Below, in pieces: positions 10,771 to 21,216 of a DNA stretch of 64,000 bases. Under the pieces are notes generated by a model that did no database searches, was not told the DNA's origin, and worked only from the letters and a program-made list of their open reading frames with translations. Both the position numbers and the translations under genes were made by a program. Within the stretch, counting starts at the first letter, position 1. Every line of letters starts with the position of its first letter. This stretch comes from Siphonodentalium dalli (lineage: Eukaryota > Mollusca > Scaphopoda > Gadilida > Siphonodentaliidae), in the NCBI GenBank assembly GCA_032622095.1, contig CP136064.1:188781794-188845793 (forward strand), given 5' to 3'.

Positions 10771-11016
10771 GGGTGTCACTATCCTCTCAGAAGATGGCGT
10801 GTTGAACTGGGAAACTAAGTATCTGTTTTCTAAAAAAATTTATTGAAAACAAATTGAGGTATTCACAGTTCATCTGCAGGTTTTTATCTCACTAGCCCCT
10901 TTATCTCACTAGCCACTTTTATGGATTGGGCGAATCCCTTTAGTATAGAACGTGTTAAAGCTCACTGAGTACTCAATAAGCTATTGATTGAAGGCATTAT
11001 GTTCTGTATTTTTCAG
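10771..11016. other. Intron end and acceptor before exon B
   Basis: Contains a small remnant resembling the right end of family L (TTTAGTATAGAACGTGTTAA near 10939). The polypyrimidine-like stretch GTTCTGTATTTTTCAG precedes exon B. Confidence 0.5.
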
Positions 11017-11095
11017 GGTATCACTCTGAAGGTGAATGATGAGGCTCAGTGTTTGGTCGCACGAATTATGCATGGCGGGATGATACATCGCCAGG
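11017..11095 (+). CDS. CASK: CASK coding exon B: PDZ domain, first half
   Basis: Residues 21-46 plus the first base of residue 47. It reads [20 protein letters not shown] followed by GMIHRQ. The GITL is the carboxylate-binding loop and beta-B strand of the PDZ domain, which holds the C-terminal tails of membrane partners (neurexin and syndecan in studied animals). [11 protein letters not shown] is strongly diagnostic of CASK. The acceptor is TTTTTCAG and the donor GG|GTAAGT. Phase 0 in, phase 1 out. The upstream intron is about 10.95 kb. Confidence 0.96.
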
Positions 11096-11235
11096 GTAAG
11101 TATTTTTTTATAATGCTGAACCTTTAACTTCACATAACACAGGCCAGATATGGCCAAAAATCTGATAAAATTTCATTTCATATGGGTAAAAACATATAAC
11201 AATTCCTTATCGTAATTCAAACTATTCATTCATCT

Positions 11236-11451
11236 ACAGTAATGCCCTAGATAATTGACTCCTTAAACACAGCAGAATTATGGGTAACCTTTCAGGATTT
11301 AGTCGGAAATATGGCTTGTTGCCATTCATCGGAAAGCTCTCACTGAGAGCTTTCCGATGAATGGCAACAAGCCATATTTCCAACTAAATCCTGAAAAGTT
11401 ACTCATAATTCTGCTGTGGTTAAGGAGTCGATTATTTAGGACATTACTGTA
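11236..11451. mobile_element. Family P palindromic MITE, copy 3
   Basis: Palindrome TACAGTAATGCCCTAGATAA to GACATTACTGTA with centre GCTCTCACTGAGAGC. C/G subgroup on the right arm (CCTGAAAAGTT); the left arm reads ACCTTTCAGG. Confidence 0.92.
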
Positions 11452-11765
11452 TATAGATCAAGGATTATCCTTGGTAACACTATATGCTGAATACAGGCAT
11501 GTATCCCAATGCCAAAAGTAGTCCATTTTTTTTCTTCAAATTCTTGTCTAAATTTCCCAATCTACCAAGGTGATTAATTTCTTTTTGACGATTCCCAGAA
11601 TTAACTTTTAATTTTATCAATTGGAAGAGATTAGCTGGTGGTAACAATACTAAAAAAAATTATATTTTTCCCGTATCAGTATTCTTGTCGTTTTGCACAA
11701 TATAAGTTATAGTAGTTTTGATTTTAAATTTTTCGAGTCACCGATTATTTTTTTATAGTGCCTTG
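11452..11765. other. Intron sequence, no gene seen
   Basis: AT-rich, nothing recognised. Confidence 0.4.
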
Positions 11766-12095
11766 ATATTATACAATTATCGCATTGTTTCGAGGTTGAC
11801 ATGCGGTATTGTCAACCCGGGGAAGTCAATATTCACCAAGGCCGTAAGCCGAGGTGAATATTGATTTCCAAGGGCTGACAATTCCTCATGTCAACCAAGA
11901 AACAATGCGATAACTGTTTTATTATATGAAACACACTTTGATTGGACAAGACGTTGTGACGTTGAACGTCGCTGGGAAAACCTGATCTATTTCCAGGTTT
12001 GATAATAAGTTATGTTCACCTCTGACGTCACTCAGAACTGTTTTTAACCTGTTGTTTCATTAATGAGGTGAACATTGTTAGATATCACATTTTTT
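11766..12095. repeat. Inverted-repeat element with TTATCGCATTGTTTC ends
   Basis: TTATCGCATTGTTTCGAGGT near 11779 pairs with a complementary block ending GAAACAATGCGATAA near 11925, and GGTGAATATTGA-TTCC pairs with GGAAGTCAATATTCACC inside. A further stretch with AATGAGGTGAACATT near 12062 and TGTTCACCTC near 12014 also pairs. It looks like a foldback element, family unknown. Confidence 0.65.
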
Positions 12096-12199
12096 TCTTT
12101 ACGTTTTAACATAGGAATTGGGGAAAGAAACTTATGATCATATAATAAATGGTTTTAATAACAATCTATGACATATAATATGATTAAAATACTATAATT

Positions 12200-12985
12200 C
12201 ATCACCATTTGGAACGTCTTTGTCTCAGAAGGTGCCCATAGAGTGATAGTATAGATGAAATCATAGAAACACCTCTTCGTATCACTCCCAGAATGTGACA
12301 GAATTCAAACTAAGATATTGAATTATTCCCCTTCCATTGCAAATAATAGACTTTACAGTACAGTCCAGATGAAACTTAGGCACATAAAACATGTCTGTAC
12401 CTCAACAAAAACAACACGTTCACAGTTTATTACACCGGATAAGTTGACAATACAATGTTTATTAGCTTCCTCTTTCAAATAGTATATAATATGGCATATA
12501 TTTTATATAATGTGATCTGGGGGTTCGAAAATTAAAGGCCCACTTAATTTTCGAATGACCAGGTCACATTATACACAACATATCCCATATTTAATATATA
12601 CCATTTGGAAGAGGAACTAAAAATATATATATTCCACCAGAATATGGAACAGCTGTGGCCTTGGAGTGTCCACCAAGTGATAGAGATTCTCAGATTCATT
12701 CCAAGACTTCCCCCCCCCTTGTCAACCCAGAATGCATCAGAATTCAAACTAAGAGATAGTTTCCCCTTCCATTGAGAATAATAGACTTTATAGTACAGTC
12801 TGGATCAGAATTAATCACAGAACACACCTCAGTACCTCGACAAAAACAATCTGTTCCCAGTTTAATCGACCACCGGATCAGTTGATAATACAATGTTTTG
12901 GAGCTTCCTCTTTCAAATGGTATATAATATGGAATATGTTGTATATAATGTGATCTGGGGGTTCGAAATTAAGTGGGCCTTTAAG
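12200..12985. repeat. Tandem duplication of a roughly 400-bp segment with inverted pieces
   Basis: Block 1 (about 12208-12520) and block 2 (about 12600-12985) share ACCATTTGGAA, AGAATTCAAACTAAGA-AT, CCCCTTCCATTG, AATAATAGACTTTA, ACAATACAATGTTT or close variants, and CTTCCTCTTTCAAAT. Between them ATGTGATCTGGGGGTTCGAA (12509) faces TTCGAATGACCAGGTCACAT (12551), so the junction is also a hairpin. A 67-codon minus frame (12544-12747) is spurious. Confidence 0.75.
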
Positions 12986-13089
12986 AGGGCCTTTAATTAG
13001 TTTCCAATACATTCCGGAAATAAGATAATACCAATAATTATACAAATTATTATTGATATTTATATTTCATCAAAAAAAAAATTCCACCT

Positions 13090-13309
13090 ACAGTAATGCC
13101 CTAATTAATCGACTCCTTAACCACAGCAGAATTATGGGTAATTTTTCAGGATTTAGTGGGAAATATGGCTTGTTGCCATTCATCTGAAATCTCTATCTCA
13201 GTGAGAGCTTTCCGATGAATGGCAACAAGCCATATTTCCGACTAAATCCTGAAAAATTACCTATAATTCTGATGTGGTTAAGGAGTCGATTATTTAGAGC
13301 ATTACTGTA
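13090..13309. mobile_element. Family P palindromic MITE, copy 4
   Basis: ACAGTAATGCCCTAATTAAT to GATTATTTAGAGCATTACTG; T/A subgroup on both arms. The centre has diverged (ATCTCTATCTCAGTGAGAGC). Confidence 0.92.
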
Positions 13310-14540
13310 TATAGTGCACAGAGATGTCTCCATTCCTACTGAGATGCTGCGAATCATTTCGCAGGTGATTACCGAAGTTCCCCCTTGTTATTTCCAAGCA
13401 CAGTTTGCATTAGAATAACAAGACTCGCTCTATTTGATATCATTGGAAAAACAAGAATTGCCCTCAGACAATTTCTCTACAGAGCATAATACTATCAATC
13501 TTTCCAATGGATATCGTATTAATCAATGTCTCGAGACCTTTTAATAACTGTCTGTCACCCATGCTTCTTCAGTATGAATTTATCCTCATACATAAGATAA
13601 CAAACTTCCCTGATACAGTGTCTTTCGTCTAGTGTGTCTAGTGTGTCCGTGCCTGAGGGAGTCCTTCTTCAATATGAGTGTATCCTCACACGCATATAAA
13701 GACTCTTCACTGCCACAGTGTTGAAATATATTTGCTGCAAGATGTAAGAAGGTTGTAGGTTGTACTAACATGTGTATACATAGCATTTATTCAAGCAATG
13801 CACACTCAAATGGATCAACGGCCTGACAATGTCCGCTATGGCGCGATTGTGTGATAATGGCATTGGCATAGAGTATAATGGTTTGTATTCGCTAGTCGAT
13901 GTTTCTGTTGGGTCATATTTCATGAAGGTTGATCAATGACGGAAATCATTTTGGATTTAGCACATTATTTCCCGCTTTCGGCATTTTTCTTGCACATGGA
14001 CCTTATATATTATAAGTCAATGCAAATGCCCCTGTATTCAAATCACATTGTCATGGCATGCAAGTCTATAAAGACGATGATTGTCGTATCGACTGAATCG
14101 GATGACAGATCGCCCAAAAAGGTGACATGAGGATACACGGGCAATATCTTGTCATTTCGCTTGTGTATATTCCCTGATTACATGGAAACTGTTCAGTTTT
14201 TTGGTGGCCATTTGCAGAACTTTTTCTTTTTTTTGTCGTGTGAAGGACCAAAACAACATAAAACAACATTTTTAATATTACTCAACCATGTTTGCAATAA
14301 CCTGACAGACATAAACACTCAATACTGATTCATATTTTCAGACGTTATGTTACTTTATGGTGACTTTTTCTCCAAAAAAATGGTTCGGCAAATGGCCGCC
14401 GAGAAACTAAAATATGCTTGGTTCATAAGCTTAAGATACTAATACAATGCATTTGTTGCAAATATTTCCTATCAAACTCTCCCCGAGTCCAATGACCAGC
14501 CTTGAACATTGTTGTTTTTATTTTCTTTAAACCACTTTTT
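13310..14540. other. Intron sequence, no gene seen
   Basis: About 1.2 kb. Two loosely similar segments (TATGAATTTATCCTCATAC near 13572 and TATGAGTGTATCCTCACAC near 13673) suggest a local duplication. Short frames at 13586-13786, 13936-14130 and 14066-14269 show no known motif. Confidence 0.4.
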
Positions 14541-15475
14541 ATACACCCTTTTGAAAAAAAGGCCGTATTATAGTATTGGTCCGTCCGTCCGGGCGGGCGG
14601 GCGTCCGGGGGGGCTTCAGGGCGGGCATCCGTTAACCTGTTGTCCGGATGATAACTTTAGTTAGAGTGAACCAAAATTTGGTATGTGGGTTTATTAGCCG
14701 AAAAGTAAGTTCAAGTTCGAATTTGGGTTCCGCCCGCCAATTTTCACGGAGTTATGCCCCTTATTTAACGTTTTTTGACTTAGAAAATCCTTGAAATTTG
14801 TTGTCCGGATGATAACTTTAGTATAGTTTATCGGAATGAATCCAAATTTGGTATATTACTTTCTCCCACCAAAACACAGGTCAAGTTCGAATTTGGGTTC
14901 TGTCCGACCATTTTTGGCAGAGTTATGCCCCTTTTTCGACTCAGAAAATTCAGTTTTTCTTATGTTTTTTGGTTTCCGGATGATAACTCGATTTTGGAAT
15001 GTTTATACGCAAAACCCGTTTTTTAGTGGATTACATATATCAAAATACAGCTCAAGTCCGAATTTCGTTTTAATCCGATAATTTTGCGAGAGTTATGGCC
15101 CCTTTTGTGACGTAATTTGACTTAGAAAATCCCTGAAATTTGTTGTCCGGATGATAACTTTAACTAGAGTGAACCGATTTCAATCAAATTTGGTATGTGG
15201 GTTTATTAGGAGAAAAGACAGCTCAAGTTCGAATTTGGGTTCCGTCCGCCAATTTTCACCGGAGTTGTGCCCCTTATTTGACGTAATTTGACTTAGATAA
15301 TCCCTGAAATTTGTTGTCCGGATGATAACTTTACTAGAGCTTATCGGATTCAATGATAATTTGGTATATTACTTTCTCCCACCAAAACGTTCCGTCCGCC
15401 AATTTTTACCAGAGATATGCCCCTTTTTTCCCCAGAGAGGGCGTATTTTGCACGCCCAGCGTAGCTCTTGTTTTA
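14541..15475 (+). mobile_element. Family E tandem-core element, copy 1
   Basis: It starts ATACACCCTTTTGAAAAAAA, then GTCCGTCCGTCCGGGCGGGC, then about five units of 150-180 bp each with GTTGTCCGGATGATAACTTT, AATTTGGTAT and AGTTATGCCCCTT, and ends GCACGCCCAGCGTAGCTCTT. No coding capacity. The layout is shared with families C, D, F and G. An 81-codon frame (14836-15081) lies inside and is spurious. Confidence 0.8.
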
Positions 15476-15936
15476 TATAATTAGAATGAATCTCTCATAT
15501 TGTGAGGTGAGCAGGCGTTGTTATAATACTATAGCATACATTGGTTATAAACGATAATAATTTTTTTCCTATAAATTGATAGGCGCCTTCTTAATTAACC
15601 ATATACATGTACAGCCACAATCTATGTAGCCATGTAGAGAATGCTTGGCACTGGGATATATGTATGTGGTGTTGTGTGGCATCAAAAGAGTTAAAGAAAT
15701 CCATACATTATATCAAATGAAATCATTAAACTGTCATGTAGGAGTCATTATAGGACAGCTAAAGTATGTTTAAATATATTGCTTAGTAGGGAGGTCATGT
15801 CATGTCTGTACTCAATTCAGACCTAATTGAACACAATCACATCCAGTCGAGATTCATATTGGCACTTGTGTCTCGAAAAGAGTGTATTTTTACTTTTTAA
15901 TAAGTGCTAAAATGTCTAGTGGAGAATCTTTCAATA
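15476..15936. other. Intron sequence, no gene seen
   Basis: Nothing recognised. Confidence 0.4.
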
Positions 15937-16389
15937 GAGGGGTTTCGCAACTCACGGATAGAGTTATGACTATGTTTTAGCAATACGCAGTTGTAAAATT
16001 GATGTAAAGCCTAAAAGTTTTTAGGATAACTGATTATGGTTAATGCATGGATAATCATGTGCGGTGAGATTTTCAGTTTGCACAATTTACCAGATTAAGC
16101 ACAATGCATACAATAATCTTTTATTCCATTGGCCAATTGAGGATAGTTTCCCAAGGATTGATAAGTGATATGACTGTGTGATACAGCAAAACTAATTGAC
16201 TGAGTGTCTGTATCTTGAAATAAAGTTTTTGCTACAAACGGAACAAATGGATACCCTTTTCATTGTGACAATTAGGTTATCACAGTTAGAACATGCACAT
16301 AGTTTGATGATGTAGTACCCTAAACTTATGATGTGGTACCATAAACGTAAGCGTAACTGAGTCTATCCGTGAGTTTTGCGAAACTTCTC
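15937..16389. repeat. Possible inverted-end element, about 450 bp
   Basis: GAGGGGTTTCGCAACTCACG then GATAGAGTTA at the left faces TAACTGAGTCTATCC then GTGAGTTTTGCGAAACTTCT at the right: about 30 paired bases with a few mismatches. Target duplication not evident. Seen once in the window. Confidence 0.55.
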
Positions 16390-16562
16390 TTATAGCCAGG
16401 GCCTGGGATCGGTTATAGGATTCTCATAGCATCTGTTTCTACACACCATATAGCCATATCTTCAATGGCTTATCACACTACTTTAGCATTGAAGATGTTC
16501 CTATAATCAGCCTTCAGTATAATGTATACTGTTTCATGATACAGAATTGAGCTGAACTGAAG

Positions 16563-19500
16563 TTATTATACCCCCTTTTTAGCTCAACTTACTTTTGTAA
16601 GTTTGAGCTATTGCCATGGTTTGGCGTCCGTCGTCCGTGTGTCCGTGTGCGCGTGTGTCCGTCAACAATTTCCTTTGGCGCGGGCTACAGGTTGTACCTT
16701 TGGTTTGATCTTCATGAAATTTGTCATGAATGTTGACATTGACATGTAGATGGGAACGAGTCATTTTGGGGTCATTCGGCCTAAAAACATGGCCGCTGGC
16801 AGCCATCTTGGATTTCAAGATTCAATCCATTGGCGCGGCCTACAGGTCGTACTGTTCATCTGATCATCATGAAATTTGTCATTGATGTTAATATTGACAT
16901 GTAGATGGGAACGAGTCATTTTGGGGTTGTTCGGCCAATAAACATGGCCGCCAGCAGCCATCTTGGATTTTACTCTTTGCATGACTAAATCCTTTGGCGC
17001 GGGCTACAGGTCGTAGCTTCGATAGGAACATCATGAAATTTGGATTTCAAGATTTAATCCATTGGCGCGGGCTACAGGTCGTACTGTTCGTCTGATCATC
17101 ATGAAATTTGTCATTAATGTTAATAATGACATGTAGATGGGAACGAGTGATTTTGGGGTCGTTCGGCCGAAAAACATGGCCGCCAGCAGCCATCTTGGAT
17201 TTTACTCTTTGCATGACTAAATCCTTTGGCGTGGGCTACAGGTCGTACCTTTGGTCTGATCTTGATGAAATTTGTAAAGGCTGTAGATGGGAACAAGTCA
17301 TTTTGGGGTAATTCGGAAAAAAACATGGCTGCCGTTGGCCATTTTAGAATTTACTCTTTGCATCAATAAATCCTTTGGCACACCATAATCACCACATCCC
17401 ACATGGGGTCATTCGGCCAAAAAACATGGCCACTGGCAGCCATCTTGGATTTCAAGATTTAATCCATTGGCGCGGGCTACAGGTCGTACTGTTCGTCTGA
17501 TCATCATGAAATTTGTCATTAATGTTAATAATGACATGTAGATGGGAACGAGTGATTTTGGGGTCGTTCGGCCAAAAAACATGGCTGCCAGCAGCCATCT
17601 TGGATTTTACTCTTTGCATGACTAAATCCTTTGGCGCGGGCTACAGGTCGTTGTGTTGGTCGGAAGTTTATGAAATTTGTCATGGATGTTAACACTGACA
17701 TGTAGATGGGAACGAGTGATTTTGGAGTCGTTTGGCTAAAAAACATGGCCTCCAGCAGCCATCTTGGATTTTATTCTTTGCATGACTAAATCCTTTGGCA
17801 CGGGCTATAGGTTGCCTTTGGTCTAATCTTTATAAAATTTGTCATGAACGTTGACATTGACATGTAGATGGGAATGAATCATTGTGGGGTCATTCGGCCA
17901 AAAAACATGGCCGCTGGCGGCCATCTTGGATTTCAAAATTCAATCCATTGGCGCTGGCTACAGGTCGTACTGTTCGTCTGATTATCATGAAATTTGTCAT
18001 GAATGATAACAATGACATGTAGATGGGATCGAGTCGTTTTGGGGTCATTCGGTCAAAAAACATGGCCGCCAGCAGCCATCTTGGATTTTACTCTTTGCAT
18101 GACTAAATCCTTTGGTGTGGGCTACAGGTCGTAGCTTTGGTCAGATGGTCATGAAATTTGTCATGAATTATAACAATGACATAGATGGGAACGAGTCATT
18201 TTGGGGTCATTCGGTCAAAAAACATGGCCACCAGCATTTTACTCTTTGCATGACTAAATCCTTTGGCACGGGCTACAGGTTGTACCTTTGGTCTAATCTT
18301 TATGAAATTTGTCATGAATGTTGACATTGACATGTAGATGGGAACGAATCATTGTGGGGTCATTCGGCCAAAAAACATGGCTGCCTGTGGCCATCTTGGA
18401 TTTTAAAATTCAATCCATTGGCGCGGTCTACAGGTCGTACTGTTCGTCTGATCATCATGAAATTTGTAGGTCGTAGCTTTGGTCAGATCTTCATAAAATT
18501 TGTCATGGATGTTAACAATTATACGTAGATGGGAACGAGTCCTTTTGGGGTTAATTGGCCAAAAAAAATAGCCACCAGCAGCCATTTTGTATTTTACTCT
18601 TTGCATCACTAAATCCTTTGGCGCAGGTTAGACATTTTAATTAGCACCTTTCCTATTCCTCCATTTACTGTCAACCATTAAATTATTCCCCTACCTAAGT
18701 TGAGCTACAGTGTCATTGACACTTTCATTAAAAAAAAGGGGGGGTATACTGTTTTGCACCTGTCCGTGCGTCGAGCCGTCTGTCCGTCCGTCCTTGCGTC
18801 CGTACGTCCGTCCGATGTCTGTTCATGTCATAACTTGAACAATAGTGCTCGGATCTCAATGAAATTAGGTATGGATGTTCACTACTATGAGGACATTAAA
18901 TAGAGGGTTCCATCGTTTTGTTCGGATTTTCCATTCTAGAGTTATTCATCTTTGTTTATCTGGAAATGTTGGCTTTTTGGTCCGTCTGGTGTCTGTTCAG
19001 GTCGTAACTTCAACAGTTGTGCTGGGATCTCAATGGAATTTGGTATGGATTTTCACCACTATGAGGACATTTAATGGCACATTCAAATGTTTGTTTTGTT
19101 TTTATTGTTCTATAGTTACTCATCTTTGTTTATATGAAAATGCTGGTGTTTTGGTCCATCTGGTGTCTGTTCATGTCGTAACTTCAACAGTTGTGCTGGG
19201 ATCTCAATGAAATTTGGTATGGATGTTCACAACTATGAGGACATTAAATAGAGGATTCCATCGTTTTGTTCGGATTTTCCATTCCAGAGTTATTCATCTT
19301 TGTTTATCTGGAAATGTTGGCTTTTTTGTCTGTCTGGTGTCTGTTCATGTCGTAACTTCAACAGTTGTGCTGGGATCTCAATGAAATTTGGTATGGATGT
19401 TCACTACTATGAGGACATTAAAAAGAGGGTTCCATCGTTTTGTTTGGATTTGCCATTCTAGAGTTATACATCTTTGTTTATCTGGAAATGTTGGCTTTTT

Positions 19501-19955
19501 GGTCTGTCTGGTGTCTGTTCATGTCGTAACTTCAACAGTTGTGCTGGGATCTCAATGAAATTTGGTATGGATGTTCACCACTGTGAGGACATTCAATAGA
19601 GGGTTCCATTGTTCTGTTTGGCTTTTCCATTCTAGAGTTATTCAAGTTTGTTTATCTGGACATGTTGGCTGTTTGGCCCATCCGATGTCTGTTAAGGTCA
19701 TAACTTGAACAGTAATGCTCGGATCTCAATGAAATTTTGTATGGATGTTCACCACTATGATGACATTTAATGGCACGTACATTCAACTGTTTTGTTTTGT
19801 ATTTTTGTGCTATAGTTATTCATCTTCGTTTATATGAAAATGCTGATTTTTGGGTCCATCTGTCTGAGTATAGCAGTCATAAGTTATAGATATGCCCACA
19901 CTAGGCGGTATGCCACTAGGGGGTATGTACCGGACGACAGTCCACCTCTTGTTTT
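16563..19955 (+). mobile_element. Family D tandem-core element, copy 1, interrupted by family C copy 2
   Basis: The left piece TTATTATACCCCCTTTT (16564-16579) and the right piece starting AAAAAAAAGGGGGGGTATAC (18730) rebuild the 5' hairpin seen intact in copy 2 (45898). The body after 18765 has GTCCGTCCGT runs, then six or so units of about 170 bp with GTAACTTCAACAGTTGTGCT, GGGATCTCAATGAAATTTGG and TATGGATGTTCAC. The end is CGGACGACAGTCCACCTCTT then GTTTTT. Frames at 18700-18903 and 18875-19210 are parts of the repeat. Confidence 0.82.
16580..18729 (+). mobile_element. Family C tandem-core element, copy 2 (long array)
   Basis: 5' hairpin AGCTCAACTTACTTTTGTAAG then TTTGAGCT, leader GCTATTGCCATGG, GTCCGTGTG-rich tract, then about a dozen units of 130-150 bp built from TTGGCGCGGGCTACAGGTCG, GACATGTAGATGGGAACGAG, TTTTGGGGTCATTCGGCC and CAGCAGCCATCTTGGATTTT. 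It ends AAGTTGAGCTACAGTG then hairpin AGTGTCATTGACACT and TTCATT. Inserted in the 5' hairpin of D copy 1. Short frames inside (16579-16818, 17108-17311, 17525-17746, 18403-18609) are not genes. Confidence 0.85.
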
Positions 19956-21216
19956 TATTGGTAATCCAAAGTATGCATATTGTACACAATAACAACGGGG
20001 CTCTGTAGAAGGCATGGCTTATGGGCCAGAGCCCTATAATAGCATAATAAATACAATAATGAATATAAACTGAGTGCAGGTAGGTGCAAGGATTTGGGAG
20101 AGAGTTGGGGCTGGGTGGAGGGGGTGGGGGATGCAAGATTACATGGTGTGCATAATATGTTGTGGGGGATGCTCATAAAGTATATCTATTAATTTAAATC
20201 CAAGAACAATTTAATATGTTTTAAGTGAATGTCTAAGGATGTTGCTGTACAATCATAAATACTCCAGCACAGCTATACGAACAATATGTTGACATTATAG
20301 AGACACTGAGACAATTAAGCTATCCTTTATTATACCCCCCAGGGACCAGCCTAGACCAGATTTTCAGGGCCAAATGACTTCGCCCTACTATAAAAATAAG
20401 GCGAAGTGGCCGTTCTATAGGGCGAAGTGAGTCTACAAAATTTAAATTGATCAGTACTACGACAGGAATCGCTATAGAACGAAAATAGGAGAGATGACAT
20501 ATGTCAATTAAACTTATGAAACAATGGTTGAAATATGGAGTCATTATGTTCACTTCATGACCCTAATAACTATTAATAATACCCAAACATAATTGTGAGA
20601 GGATAGCACCATTTTATATCGTAATTGTGGGAGAAAGACAGGATTTTATTTCATATTTTTCGGGTTTTTAAAAATGCCAACAATATATCAAACCGAAACG
20701 AAACGAAATCATGAACACTTTTACTGCGCTCTGTTAGTAATCCCGTTTGAAATTTTAATATGCTTCACAAATGAATTTGTTTTTAAATTTCTTTAACCAA
20801 ACTCCATAGAGGGAGTGATGAATTGACACATTGTGAGAGGTGTGAGTTGTAATCTTCATTGTAAGGTGTGGTAATCACGGTAATCTAAAAATAACAACAA
20901 CCAGATTAACACTTGAGGTCCGACGATGTTTTCACAGGTGCCAGTAATCAGACTCCGTTGTCAACATGCTTCCAGATTGGAGCAATACAGGTGTTAATTG
21001 TTTTATAACACCATGATACACCCTGATAGTGGAGTATTGTGTGCAATCACAGTTGACAGTTGTAAATTATCATAAATTATTTGGGGCATTTTGCCGATTT
21101 TCGTCAGTCAACTTTGGAATTTTCAGGGCGACTTGAACTTCGCCCGACTGCAAAAATAAGGCGAAGCGGACGGCGCTAGGGCTTCTTCGCCCACGTCGCC
21201 CTCTCGGCTGGTCCCT
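19956..21216. other. Intron sequence with two small hairpin repeats
   Basis: No gene. Two related GC-rich blocks at about 20355-20425 and 21117-21200 share ATTTTCAGGGC, ACTTCGCCC, AAAAATAAGGCGAAG and CTAGGGC; each can fold on AACTTCGCC and GGCGAAG. Frames at 19816-20136, 19955-20176, 20320-20553 and 21070-21339 show no known domain. Confidence 0.5.

Noticed and set aside
16580-18729. Regular spaced repeats resembling a CRISPR array
   Set aside because: Units are 130-150 bp, degenerate, with no unique spacers of constant length, and sit in a eukaryotic intron. They are the core of a mobile element.
18875-19210. 111-codon frame with repeated peptide text
   Set aside because: It is the tandem core of family D; the same text recurs at 45877-46065 because that is another copy of the repeat.
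19816-20176. Two overlapping proline- and tyrosine-rich minus-strand frames
   Set aside because: They read the end of a family D repeat and low-complexity sequence in two frames; neither has a conserved domain.
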